A stretch of 64,000 nt of DNA from Hofstenia miamia. Its lineage: Eukaryota > Xenacoelomorpha > Acoela > Hofsteniidae. The translations under genes were made by a program, and so were the position numbers. Of this stretch, positions 38,282-48,853 are shown piece by piece (the stretch's first letter is position 1; each line of letters opens with the position of its first letter). The notes below the pieces were generated by a model, which saw nothing but the letters and a program-made list of their open reading frames with translations, did not search any database and was not told where the DNA came from. Where the stretch lies: the NCBI GenBank assembly GCA_900660155.1, contig CABFPE010000138.1:1278110-1342109 (forward strand). Reading direction: 5' to 3'.

Positions 38282-39900
38282 TCACACAAGCAGAGAGGCA
38301 AAGACACCACAAACTAACCCCCGCACCAGCACTACATCAGAAATAATGACAAAAGGCAGCAAGAAAAAGCAAAAACAAGTTACCACAGTGTGAGACACCT
38401 CAATCGAATCGCTCTGAACCTCAGAGGCCGCTGAGCCACCAGCACAATCCACCCCAATCACTCCGACAACAGATGTGGAGATGCAAACAATCCCTATGCA
38501 GCAACCACCTGATTCACTCAAAATACTGAGCACCCTCTGCTGAAATAAAAACACAGAGATAGCCCTAAGAGAGGAGATCCAACTCCTCAAAGATTGCTTT
38601 GAGGAAAAAGAAAATGAGAGAAGACAAAATATACTGGAGCTGAAATTAGACATGAGCAAATGCCTCGACCAACAGCAAAGCCTGTTCCAAATACTGGTCA
38701 ACACCCTAACTCAACAACTATTGGACGCAAACCTACAAATCAAGGAACAAAATGGGAAAAATTATACTCAGACCTCAAAAAAGAGAATGATCAACTCAGA
38801 TGAGAAAGCGAATTGCAACAATTTGAAATCAATCGCCTAAAAGACAAGGTGAGACTAACCAAACTTTCTCAGGAAAATGAAGAAAAGGAACGCGAAAAAT
38901 TGAATACAAACTCACGAAATAATCATCTTGGAAGAACCCAAAAATGAGTTAACAGCACCATGAAGGGGCACTCGAGCCAAATCAGGCACAACAAGTGAAC
39001 CAGATAAACTAAACCCTGAAGAAGAATACGAAAAGGAAAAGATAATCCAGGAACTCACTCAAGAAGTCACCAAATGAATGACAAATCAAATAAAACTAGA
39101 GACGCTGAAAAAACCAAAATTCGAAAGCTTGATACTTCCTGAACTCGATTCTGAAGAGACTACACCCTGCAAAGTGCAACTAAAAACTTTTACAGGAAAA
39201 TTCGACTCATACTCCCCCACATTCAAAGAATTGCGACAACTATTCAAGCTAACCATGAAGGAATGCAAACTTAACCAAACTGCCGCAGTTGCATGTTTAC
39301 CACTATACTTATCCAGAGCAGCATACCAGCATTACTTAATACTAGATACCAAAACAAAAACAAAATACAAAGCACTCACCAGAGACTTCCTTGAATACTA
39401 TTGAAATGAGAGCTTTAAGAATCAGTACAGATTAATCTTAAACTCAATGAAGATGAAAAAATACAATGATATATGTAACTACATGTCCCAAGTCCAAAGA
39501 CTCCCACACTTACCTCAAGGGGAGGACACTTTTCTAAATATGACCTTTTCTCCCACATTACGAAAGGTCGCCTGGAGAAGGTAGAAACAACAATTTAAAA
39601 TCAAATGTGATGTCGACAACAGCCTCAAAAAATGATACAAAAAGCAGTAGACATCCAAGTCATGTTAGAAAACAATTCGAGAATAAATGAAAAAGCTTCA
39701 TGGAATACCTCAAATACAAACACAACTGGTTGGAAATCAAAAGACCAAACAGAGAAAAAACCAACTAGATTTAATGAAACCAAAAAATGAGAAAAGGTCA
39801 TAAAATTTAAACTTCCAATGGCCAAACACAGAAGCTAAAAGAAAAAAACATGCATTGTTTCAACTGCAGCCTAAAGGGCCACCACAAAGACAAATTTAAA
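38282..39900 (+). pseudogene. gag: gag (coiled coil, capsid-like core, zinc knuckle), broken
   Basis: Gag is the structural protein that packages the element's RNA. Early frames (38282-38840) give a Pro/Thr-rich part and then a long helical, Gln/Glu/Leu-rich part that looks like a coiled coil. The frame at 39078-39404 has KTFTGKFDSYSPTFKELRQL and a Y-x-x-L-rich end, fitting the capsid N-terminal domain of Ty3 gags. It continues past a TGA as KYNDICNYMSQVQRLPHLPQ. After a frameshift, a zinc knuckle at 39856-39897 reads CFNCSLKGHHKDKF, i.e. C-x2-C-x4-H-x4-Phe: the last Cys is replaced by Phe (TTT for TGT). Multiple TGA stops and at least two frameshifts. Confidence 0.72.
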
Positions 39901-40030
39901 AAACAGATAAATATAATTGGTAACGCCTATTATGATGATGAAGAACTTTTTGAAACAGAAGATGAAATAAATTCAGAAAGCAAAGAAAAGGAAGCTACCA
40001 AAGAATCAGAAAACTATTAGGAGCACCATC

Positions 40031-40492
40031 TTGAAAAAACTGAGCACCACTATTAATCCTAACCAATATCAAAAACGTAAACACAATCACAGTTGTGATG
40101 AATGGCATGATGGTAAAGACACAGTTGCAGTTAAATTGATAATAACAGACGAATGCTCAACAAGACTAGGATATGAAAGAAACAACCTTAAAAAACCCCT
40201 CACCAGATTAATCAACACCTCAGGCGAGTATATTGACACAAAAGGCACACTAGAAAAAACCTGATTGAGAATCGCAAACAACACTTTTGAACAAGACCTA
40301 ATCGTTGTCAACACTCACAACAACCTATTACCTTACAAAGTCATACTAGGAGATGATTTCCTATCCAAAAACAAATGCATCATCAATTATGGCAACAAAA
40401 CAATAAAAGTTGAAGAAGAAGAAATTGAAATACAAGACGAAAACAGAAAAATACTTTTCAAACTCACAGAAGACATAAAGCTACAATCATAA
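40031..40492 (+). pseudogene. Retropepsin-like protease region, degenerate
   Basis: Two in-frame pieces separated by one TGA (40262-40264) align in order with the Ty3 aspartic protease. VKLIITDECSTRLG sits where the catalytic LIDTGAxxS motif should be, with the Asp-Thr-Gly lost. A later VILGDDFLSKNKCIINY matches the conserved ILGxDFL-x-ID end of the family. Without the catalytic triplet it cannot cleave. It follows gag and precedes the first repeat array. Confidence 0.68.
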
Positions 40493-40740
40493 CATTGGAA
40501 GATGCACACAATCAAAACAGAAGGAAAAATCAGTGGAAATCATGCTCCACAAACAAACAGAAATAAATACAAAAAGGATATTGATGCCATCAAGTATATG
40601 CTTGATCAAAAATGGAAAAATACCAATACTCAATTCAACAAACAGAAACATATACATCAACTGCTCTAAAGTAAAAATCTACAGATGATACGTCACAAAA
40701 AACATCAGAAGCATATGCAAACCCCTAGAAGAGAACAATG

Positions 40741-40890
40741 GAGTAAGTAATCTGCAATGCCAACTAAAGGGCACACATATGAACACGCAAAGTAATCCAC
40801 ACCACCAACTAAAGGGCACGTGGATGAAAACATTGGAGCAAGTAATCCTCAAAGCTGACTAAAGGGCATGGGGATGAATGCTGAAGAGAA
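40741..40890 (+). repeat. Array 1 of a CTAAAGGGCA-containing repeat (3 units)
   Basis: The core ACTAAAGGGCA starts at 40763, 40808 and 40858. Units of about 45-50 bp also share AGTAATC upstream and, in the last two, GGATGAA downstream. The array lies between protease and RT. The last unit leads straight into the ATG of the RT frame at 40868. The same unit recurs about 3.6 kb later. Confidence 0.75.
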
Positions 40891-41590
40891 AACACAAATA
40901 CCTGAAATAAAAAAAGAAGACTATGAACACCTACAAGAAGACGAAAGAAAAAGACTGCAGCAACTACTAATTAAACACAATACAATATTCAACTTCGCGA
41001 AATCAGTGTGGGAAAAGCAGTCAGGGAAACAAAATCATAGCAACAACTGACAAACCAATCAAATTACCCATGTGAAGAGTACCTGAACAACTAAAAGACG
41101 AATACAACAAAATTCTAAATGAACTTATAGACAACAAAATAATACGTCCAAGTGAAAGTCCTTACTCATCACCCACAGTGTTCATGAAACAGGGAACAAA
41201 ACATTGATTCATACTCACTACCAAGAATAGAAGACATGCTCTACAAGGCAAACAAACACAAATATTTCACCATATTAGACCTCTGTAAAGCATACTGGCA
41301 GGTACAAATGGAACTCAAAGACATAGAGAAAACAGCATTCATAACACCATACAGACTCTATGAATGGATCTATATGGCCTTCAGACTATGCAATGCACCA
41401 GCCACATTCCAATGATACATAACCAAAGTACTCAAAAACAAACAACACACCATCAAAGATGGGATAAACGCATATATAGATGACATCATAATAACCAGCA
41501 ATACAGTGGAAGAACATCTAAAGAAACTCAATAAAATGCTAAACATACTCAAAAATGCTGGACTGAGAATAAATGGAAACAAATGTGACA
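40868..41590 (+). pseudogene. pol: Reverse transcriptase domain, broken
   Basis: Copies the element's RNA into DNA. Readable in order across frames: IFNFAKSVW (40868 frame), then IIATTDKPIKLPM, PEQLKDEYNKILNELIDNKI and PSESPYSSPTVFMKQGTKH, then DSYSLPRIEDML. The segment that should hold the first RT motif (xCxDYRKLN) is missing between 41205 and 41213, so there is an internal deletion. Motif A is present with its Asp at 41278-41280 (TILDLCKAYWQV). The FRLCNAPATFQ block follows and is cut by a TGA at 41413. The YIDD box is intact, with its two Asp codons at 41479-41484. Enough remains for a firm Ty3 family call; the gene cannot yield an active enzyme as written. Confidence 0.85.
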
Positions 41591-42320
41591 TTCTTAAAGA
41601 AAAGGTAACATTCCTGGGAAGGATTATTTAAAAAGGACAGATAAGCATAAAAAACAATTCAAGAGACATGATAAAAAACATCGAAAAACCCAACACCAGG
41701 AAAGACCTACAAAGAGAGATGGGATTTTTTAACTACTATGGTACATTTATACTGAACATAGCAGAAAAAACCGTAAACATGACAATTCTAATGAAAAAAT
41801 CAATCCCCTTCAAATGGATATGGAAACAACAAGAAGAGCTTGATAACATCAAGAACAAACTTTCAAAATCACCATTGCTAAACACACCTGACTACACAAA
41901 ACAATTTATACTAGATTGTGACGCCAGCAAAGTTGCCATAGAAGCTACACTAGGACAAATTAAAGATGGAAAACAACTACCAATTTAATTCTTCAACCAA
42001 AAATTGAAACCCAGCAAAGAAAACTATGGCTTAACAAAACTCGAAATGCTCACACTAATCAAAAGCTTCAAAAAATTTAGACACTTCCTCATAGGGAAAG
42101 AATTTAGGGTCAGAACCAAAAACAGTGGATTAGCATGGCTAAAGAAATTTTCAGGAGACAAATCATCAATCATATCATGATGGATTGAGTACCTAAACAA
42201 ATTTACATTCTCCATTGAACACAGAAAAGGCAAACTACACAGTAATGCAGACTTCTGGACATCACTCCCCCAATACCAGAGAGACCTCGAGAAGAAAGAT
42301 GGGGTGAAAAAACTCAATTC
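41591..42320 (+). pseudogene. pol: RT thumb and RNase H domain, broken
   Basis: Continues from RT through VTFLGRII (stop TAA at 41629, then KGQI) and a frame at 41668-41988 with LQREMGFFNYYGTFI. The RNase H then has FILDCDASKVAIEATLGQI (catalytic Asp), YGLTKLEMLTLIKSF (catalytic Glu) and FRVRTKNSGLAWLKKF, where relatives have T-D-H: the third acidic residue is replaced by Lys. It ends with a W-I-E-Y...H-R-K-G segment and ADFWTSL in place of ADALSR. A TGA at 42178 stands where relatives have Arg. RNase H removes RNA from the hybrid during copying. Confidence 0.82.
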
Positions 42321-44076
42321 CAATTCTTACCACACAGTGAATATGAACAACTCCCAGAGATCAACATAGACAAAAAAGGACAACAATAGCTCTGATAATG
42401 TTAAAAGAAGAAATCACAGAGGAACAAATAATAGGAAAACAAAATGAAGACATCAAACTAAAAGAAATAATAGCAAAAATAAAGAATAAAGAACTCCAAC
42501 TCTCAAAAACAGCAAAAAAATTATTATTCCAGATATAATTGGAAACTAAACAAGAATGGCCTCTTATACACAACAGGAAGAATAAACAGAATAGCAATAC
42601 TAGAGTATTACAAGAGAGAGAAATGGTACAAAAAATCCACAAATGAGGTCACCTCAGCATAATCCAAACAGAGATGACATTCAACTCCAAATATATCACC
42701 ATCGCAATAAGAAAAACAACTGAAGATGTCATAAATAAATGCATGACTTGCCTCCTCAACAACAAACAACACTTCCCCACACAGAGGGCGCCCCTACAAA
42801 AGATTATCAGAACAAAACCAAACAAAATAGTACATATAGACATCGAAATGCTATCAAAAGATGATGAGGGGTATCAATACGTACTTGTCATAGTAGACAA
42901 CTTCACATGCTATGCAAAGATCATACCAATGAAAACACAACTAAAAGTAGGCCCATGGAAAAAATCATAACAGATAAAGGCTCACAATTTGAAAGCACAC
43001 TGTTTCAAGAACTCATGAAACTGCTTGAAATAGACAGCAAACATAGCACAGTGTACCACCCTCAAGCAAACAGAGCAGTCGAAAAACTGAACAGAACATT
43101 AATAAAACTAATCAGAGTAGCAACATCCAGAATAGGAGGAAGCAAATGGCGAGACATAATAGAGATGACAGAATATTTCTATAACACCTCCGAACATTCA
43201 ACAACAAAATGCACCAGCCACATTCCAATGATACATAACCAAAGTACTCAAAAACAAACAACACACCATCAAAGATGGGATAAATGCATATATAGATGAC
43301 ATCATAATAACCAGCAATACAGTGGAAGAACATCTAAAGAAACTCAATAAAATGCTAAACATACTCAAAAATGCTGGACTGAGAATAAATGGAAACAAAT
43401 GTGACATTCTTAAAGAAAAGGTAACATTCCTGGGAAGGATTATTTAAAAAGGACAGATAAGCATAAAAAACAATGCAAGAGACATGATAAAAAACATTGA
43501 TAAACCCAACACCAGGAAAGACCTACAAAGAGAGATGGGATTTTTTAACTACTATGGTACATTTATACTGAACATAGCAGAAAAAACCGTAAACATGACA
43601 ATTCTAATGAAAAAATCAATCCCCTTCAAATGGATATGGAAAAACAAAGAACTCCTTGCAAAGCAATGTACAAAAGAGAAGTGACAATGCCACTATTGGT
43701 TCAATTCTCAGAGTACTCAGATAAAATGGACAACCAATATGTGAAGCAGCTGAAAGACAAGATAACAGGCATCCATGAAACAATGTGCCATAACATAAAG
43801 AAATCCGCAATGAGACAAGAGTGAAACTATAATAAAAAAATCTATGCACACATGCACAAAATAGGTGATAAGGTTTACACATTTACACCCATTAAAATAA
43901 CTGACAAAAATCAAGTAAGAAAACTAAAAACAGTATGGTCAGGGCCATACACAATCAAAAAAGTACTAAACAACAATGAATACCTATTAAGTAATAACAG
44001 GACCTTACATTTTCAAAACTTAAAAAGGGCAGTAATGGACATCAAAGGAGCCACCCTGGACAATTTAGATTGCTAA
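42321..44076 (+). pseudogene. pol: Integrase, interrupted by a copied RT fragment
   Basis: Integrase inserts the DNA copy. A worn HHCC zinc region ends CMTCLLNN (42743-42766). The core (42674-42970 frame) has VHIDIEMLS with the first Asp and YVLVIVDNFTCYAK. About 25 residues are then missing and the frame shifts near 42950. Next come ITDKGSQFES (second Asp) and HPQANRAVEKLNRTL (catalytic Glu), then EYFYNTSEHSTTK. Here 43209-43644 is a stray copy of RT sequence. Integrase resumes with TPCKAMYKREVTMPLL and ends in a GPY/F-type domain: KLKTVWSGPYTIKKVLNNNE and LHFQNLKR (43852-44076). No chromodomain seen. Confidence 0.82.
43209..43644 (+). repeat. Duplicated RT fragment inside integrase
   Basis: Nearly identical to 41391-41829 (about four differences), including the same in-frame TGA and TAA stops. 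It sits between two halves of the integrase that otherwise read on. Short matches at both joins (AATGCACCAGCC; TGGATATGGAAA) fit template switching or a misassembly. Confidence 0.85.
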
Positions 44077-44400
44077 AAAACCAAGGCAAAAACACATACC
44101 AAATGGATGAACTAGACAGTCTACCAGAGGAGGAATTTGAAGAAGAATTCCAACATGACATTAGCAATGACAACATACAACCAAGGATGATGCCCCAGAG
44201 GGCTGCAAAACAAAACATTAACTATAACCCTGAAACATGGAACCTAAATATAATAACTCAGTTTAGGAATATTGAATGACAAGATGAGCAAGAGATCACC
44301 AAAGAAATGAGTGATGCAATGCGAGTCAAACCCCAGGAGACAAGTGAAGAGAGTGAAACTCACCAGACCCAGGGACACTGAAAACATTAGTGAAGAAGAA
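44070..44400 (+). pseudogene. Acidic C-terminal extension of pol, broken
   Basis: An open frame at 44070-44279 with a Glu/Asp-rich segment (LDSLPEEEFEEEFQ) follows the integrase with an overlap of 7 bases. It is then interrupted by TGA codons and merges into array 2. Probably the tail of the pol polyprotein; function unknown. Confidence 0.45.
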
Positions 44401-44580
44401 GAAGAAATGCTAAGTACTCACCACCATCACTGATTAAAGGGCATGGTTACAAACAGCAGAGCGCCTAATGAACTGAGTAGTCCGCACCACCAATTAAATG
44501 GCATGCTGATGAAAGGTAAGAAACGAAGTCCCAACTTTCCTTTGAGCACTCCACACTGCTGATTAAAGGGCACATGGATG
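44401..44580 (+). repeat. Array 2 of the CTAAAGGGCA-type repeat (3 units)
   Basis: Cores ATTAAAGGGCA, ATTAAATGGCA and ATTAAAGGGCA at 44433, 44493 and 44562, with the same companions as array 1: GTA(G)TCC-CACCAC upstream and GATGAA downstream of the last two. It lies after the integrase end and just before the ATG at 44578 that opens the third coding block. Confidence 0.72.
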
Positions 44581-46750
44581 AAAGAATCATCAAAGGAAGG
44601 TGTAAGCAGCACTCTCACTGAAGCTGGTCAAATGCAAATGGACACTCTAGAAGGGAACCAAGAAAAAGGGGACCAACTGGAGCCCATAAGCAGTGGTTCT
44701 GAAATGGAATGCGCACCAAGCACCAGCACAAGAAGACCACTTTCAGTCACTCAAGATATGCTACATGCCCCCTTGGAGTGAACTTATTCCACTTCAGAGC
44801 AAACTCACTCTACATCAAAACAAACAAAACACTCAATTGAAAGAATCAAACAAATGTCAACAATCAATGGCAAGAAACTACATTGATACTTCATTGCTAA
44901 AACAAAAATGAAATACAATGCATATGAAAAGCTATCACCAGAAACGTGGAGACACATGAGAAAACAAACAAAAATGGATGAAATGAATCTACCACTCATA
45001 CTAGACATGGAGAATTGGCCCATGATAAACACTATAATCAGTTACCTGGAACAAATGAATAAAATGTTAAAAAGACCATACTTCAGAAGCACAGTGCATA
45101 CAGTATTCAATGAAAATTTCACATTGCTCAAAGCCCAAAATATGAAATACAAACACAAAATAGCAGAGATTGAGCAAATCAACATTGACAAAGACAACCT
45201 CACAATAATCTATATCATGAAAGATAAAGAACACACCAACAAATTCGAGAAACAACTATAAGAGATACTGCACATAGCCAAAACTACAGGAACTCAAATC
45301 ATAATTGTAATGTTAACAACAAAAGAGAACCTACCAGAATTTCTACACACAATGTGCATGCAAGTACAAAATGTCTTTATCAGAGAACGTCATGCAGACA
45401 AAACTACAATCTCAGAACTTATAAAACTCAATCTCCAACTTGATTACTGGGCTGAAGTCTATAGACTGATGGTCGAACCATGGATAGCAATCAAACTCTA
45501 CCAACAAGTGAAAATGATAGAGCTAACATCCACAAACAACAATCTCAAAAAAATTACACAGCTGCACAGAAATTGCAGCCTGAACCAACGCCAAGAACAC
45601 CTCAAAGAAATCCAACACACTTGGAAAGAGATGAAAATTACCAAAACAACAGAGGAACAATGACCAATCATTAACATCAAAGCCCCCACATGAAAATATC
45701 ACAAATCAATAGAGGCCACACTCCTTGAAATAAACAAATCCTACAAGCTAAATACAAAGAAAGACTTCAAATGTTACCTACTTGAAGAAACAAATGCACC
45801 TGAAATACGATACCACACAACAATCTGGCTCCTGTCAATATATCTAACAGAAAACAAAAACCTGCTTCTACCAATATTAAGACGAACATTGAATGCAGTT
45901 GACAAAAATGAAATACCACGAAATTGACTTCTCTCTTATCAACACCATTACGAAAAACTGGTTACTGAAAGGGCTTAAAATTAGCATCGTCAGACAAGAC
46001 AGAAACCACTAAAAACCATTGAGAAAAACATACTATACATCATCAGAAAAGAAAACCCCATGTGCAAAATAACGATGGTTACAATATCAAACAAAACAGG
46101 CATCTGCCACAATGAAATCTCTCTATTTGATGAACCCACGAAAAAATACATCTGGGGAGCAACCTCTGAAACAAGACTCCTACAGGTAGAGGAACAACCA
46201 TGGCTCACAACCAAAAAACTTGTAAAAAGAAAAATGTGCAGCACCATCAACATATTCCATCAGATACAAACAAAAAGCATAGAGCAAATTACATCACAAG
46301 AAACCAAAGGGTTCAAATGGGGAACACCCAAATGCTCATTTACAAAAATTATCAAAAAAGCAGAAGAGATGTCAAAAGCCGGAAGAAGTACACCAGTAGA
46401 GGTTCTAGAGATGATGACAAAAACACAGGCAGAAATGATGCACAAAGACAAACTCCTAACATCAACTAACATCATCTTATCACTAAAGATAGGATAGATG
46501 CTATCAATATTGAAAAGTGGGGAAACCTAAGCCCAGCTAGCAACATCAAGTGGATAGACACAGAGGATGAGCGGTATCTAATTGAAATAAAAATCACAAG
46601 AGAACATGAAATGGAGATAACTACCTGTAACTATCAACAAACAAAGGAAAACCACACTGTCACAACTATGAAAGTAAGGTTCATTGAAGCATTTACAAGG
46701 ACAGAAATTAACGAACTCTTGAAACCTTATAATCAACTACCAATTGAGTA
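44578..46750 (+). pseudogene. Third coding block of the retroelement, N-terminal part, unknown function
   Basis: Successive open pieces in changing frames: 44578-44781 (Ser/Thr/Glu-rich start), 44908-45261, 45310-45663, 46060-46497, then a further frame to about 46750. Pieces are separated mostly by TGA codons and single-base shifts, so one long protein of perhaps 600-700 residues is implied before the intact final ORF. Composition is Lys/Glu/Asn/Ile-rich and helical. I see no signal peptide, no membrane span, no furin-type site and no zinc finger, so an envelope protein is not supported. It follows array 2 exactly as RT follows array 1. I do not recognise any family. Confidence 0.6.
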
Positions 46751-46819
46751 GAAATTGCCCCAAACACAACAATAAACCTAAAAAGGCAAGGACTCACACA
46801 AAGATTCTGGGAAAAGATA

Positions 46820-47596
46820 ATGGAAGCAAAAATGAACTATCCTGCAACAATCAGATTAGCAACAGCGCCCATAACAACAAGCAACTACCCAGAAATTGAA
46901 CAAAACATCAAAACCAAAATGTTGGAGTGTACACAGGCAAAAATGATTTTAATCCTGATGCTACTACCAAGATGGCGCCTACCAAAGGATTGGAAAGTCA
47001 CAAAAGGCTACCTCCACGAATTTAAAACATATGTATACACCAAAGAAAAAGTGAAGCACATTATGAGCTCTGATGCATACAAAAAGACAAAAGCAATCAT
47101 GCTAGCAGAAAACAACAAAGAAAGAATTTACATCAAAGAACACATAACACCATACAATCTATATGCAGGCAGAAAACCAATACATGAACAACTAGAAGAA
47201 ATGCGTAATGAAATAGAAAAGAGATCCTTACAAACGGTAATATTATTCTCAGGAGTCAACAACTTGGTCTGGTTAGACATATGGAATAAACAGTATCAAT
47301 TCTATGACGTAAGCAAAATAATAGAAATAATAACAATGATCAGAATGGACAAAAACGATTCCGCCCAAATAAACAAAGAAGGCATTCAAAACAATATAAG
47401 CTTCTTCTACAAAGACGTGCAAAACACTAAAAGCCTTCTGTTGGTATTTAAATTTTTCTACCCCAACACAAATTTAAAGGAGCTAGCACACACAAGTCAT
47501 GCTTACACACTAATGACACTAATGATCAGCCTAAAGGGATTGGAATTAAACAAAAAGTTTTCCCCGCTTTTCACTAAGAAAATCAACAAATTATGA
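46820..47596 (+). CDS. Uninterrupted 258-codon ORF, end of the third coding block, unknown function
   Basis: This is the longest clean ORF in the window. It begins with an ATG inside the block and probably continues a longer protein whose upstream part is broken. It has mixed helical composition, with a hydrophobic strand-like stretch followed by NNLVWLDIWNKQYQFYDVSK (near residues 153-173) and, later, LLLVFKFFYPNT. There is no membrane segment long enough to be convincing. It ends 215 bp before the 3' terminal repeat. No family recognised; candidates such as an accessory gag-like, capsid-like or captured host protein cannot be told apart here. It has survived stops better than gag or pol in the same element. 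Confidence 0.62.
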   Translation: MEAKMNYPATIRLATAPITTSNYPEIEQNIKTKMLECTQAKMILILMLLPRWRLPKDWKVTKGYLHEFKTYVYTKEKVKHIMSSDAYKKTKAIMLAENNKERIYIKEHITPYNLYAGRKPIHEQLEEMRNEIEKRSLQTVILFSGVNNLVWLDIWNKQYQFYDVSKIIEIITMIRMDKNDSAQINKEGIQNNISFFYKDVQNTKSLLLVFKFFYPNTNLKELAHTSHAYTLMTLMISLKGLELNKKFSPLFTKKINKL

Positions 47597-47806
47597 CAAA
47601 TAACCAGTATAACAGATTCGCTCCTGACAGCAACAACCATAAGATACACAGACACAGTCGTAATGGAAAAAGAAGCAGTACTCAAACTCACAAAGCAAGT
47701 CGAATTCGCAGAAACAACCTGGGAAGATACCAAGGCGGAAACCCTAATCAAACAGGCGGATATACTAGTGCATGGAAACAGAGCAACCCTCAAATCAACA
47801 CAAGCT

Positions 47807-47820
47807 GAGGGAAAAGAAAA
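47807..47820 (+). promoter_or_regulatory. Polypurine-tract-like sequence
   Basis: GAGGGAAAAGAAAA, a purine run directly at the start of the 3' terminal repeat, where plus-strand DNA synthesis of LTR elements is primed. Confidence 0.6.
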
Positions 47821-48853
47821 CAAAAACATAAAACTCAATTAAGAAACTCGAATCATTTTATTAGAAATTAGCTTCTAATGATTTGGCCAAAACTGTAAAA
47901 GCAAATATTGGTCACAACACTCTTGACAAAACGCATGTGGACATTAAGCTCCGCATTGATTTTAGATTAATAACCAGTTCACGCAGAAGATAATTATGTG
48001 GACATCAAAAATTGGTTTGCAACTGGTACTTGCTTGATCGGTAAACATATTTATTAATTTTTATATAAATATGACCAAAGCACTGTAAAGATGATGGAAA
48101 TTTACCATTTAGTGGTTTACTCTTATTTCATCTGTGTCCTTATTTAGTAAATGATGAGAAGCTAAGTGAGCTTTGTGTGTAGTGATCAAAGGCTGTTTTT
48201 CTCTATCACATAGCTCTCTACTGATTGCTTGTGTGACATGTAGTAATAAATGCTTGAAAGGCGAGAAGGCACCATAAGGATGATTGTGATATTTATTAGT
48301 AATGTTATTTTAGATCCAAATTGTTGACTTATAAGAGACCAATAAGAGACTGTATTGTTTGTATTTTAATTATACGTAGGTTAAGAGCTGCCGTAGTTTG
48401 TAGAAGCCTTTTTAATTTGTTTGCAGCTAGTGTTGTATCAGATATACATGTCAGCCCTTATTGCGATATATGTTTATATTTTACCTATAGGTAGGAAACT
48501 GCCTTAATTGTATATTAACTATTTTTAACTACACAGTGGCAGTTATTATCTGGTTGCAAGCTGATTATATTCACACATTGAACCTATACAAATTGAGAAT
48601 GAGAACTAAGTCGAATAGTGGCTGGTATTTATTACACCATAAGTAAGGCACACATAACAAACTCCTTCAGTGAGACTGAGCTGAGTAGCAGCAGATGGAA
48701 TGATGGACACGGCTGGAATGGAATCAAACTGTTGGGAAATCTGCGAACTGTCTTTAAGACTCTGCTTTGGGCAAGTGTGCCCAGCTTGCTCTCTCAGGAT
48801 ACTTTCGGAGATGCTACCTAAATACTAGCGATGAATAATTGTATTAACCCTGG
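47812..48853 (+). repeat. 3' terminal repeat (fuller copy, 1042 bp)
   Basis: The same sequence as 37278-37736 but with about 580 extra bp near 48150-48730. It ends at CCCTGG, where a MITE-like inverted repeat begins. In the shared part several percent of bases differ, so the insertion is not recent. Confidence 0.78.

Larger units (their letters stand above)
37278..48853 (+). mobile_element. Large Ty3-type retrotransposon with extra 3' coding region
   Basis: Direct terminal repeats (37278-37736 and 47812-48853) enclose gag, protease, RT, RNase H, integrase and a further block of about 3 kb of coding sequence. A PBS-like TGGCGACCATGACAGG lies at 37895 and a purine tract (GAGGGAAAAGAAAA) at 47807-47820. 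The plus strand of the interior is strikingly A-rich and T-poor, unlike the flanks. No TG...CA termini or target duplication could be fixed. The shared repeat ends at CCCTGG in both copies, but a PBS at 37895 would place the 5' LTR end at 37894, so the 3' copy may be truncated. Every gene is broken by stops or frameshifts. Confidence 0.85.

Noticed and set aside
38282-38704. 140-codon minus-strand ORF opposite gag
   Set aside because: Antisense of the A/C-rich gag region; Ser/Leu/Val-rich shadow composition. The same holds for the minus-strand ORFs at 41370-43882 and 45498-47838.
39075-42180. TGA read as a sense codon (altered code) in the retroelement
   Set aside because: TAA and TAG stops and frameshifts also occur, and TGA sites fit CGA decay; the GPCR exon and other ORFs give no support for a changed code.
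44578-47596. Envelope gene of an errantivirus-like element
   Set aside because: No signal peptide, cleavage site or membrane span visible, so the label is not supported.
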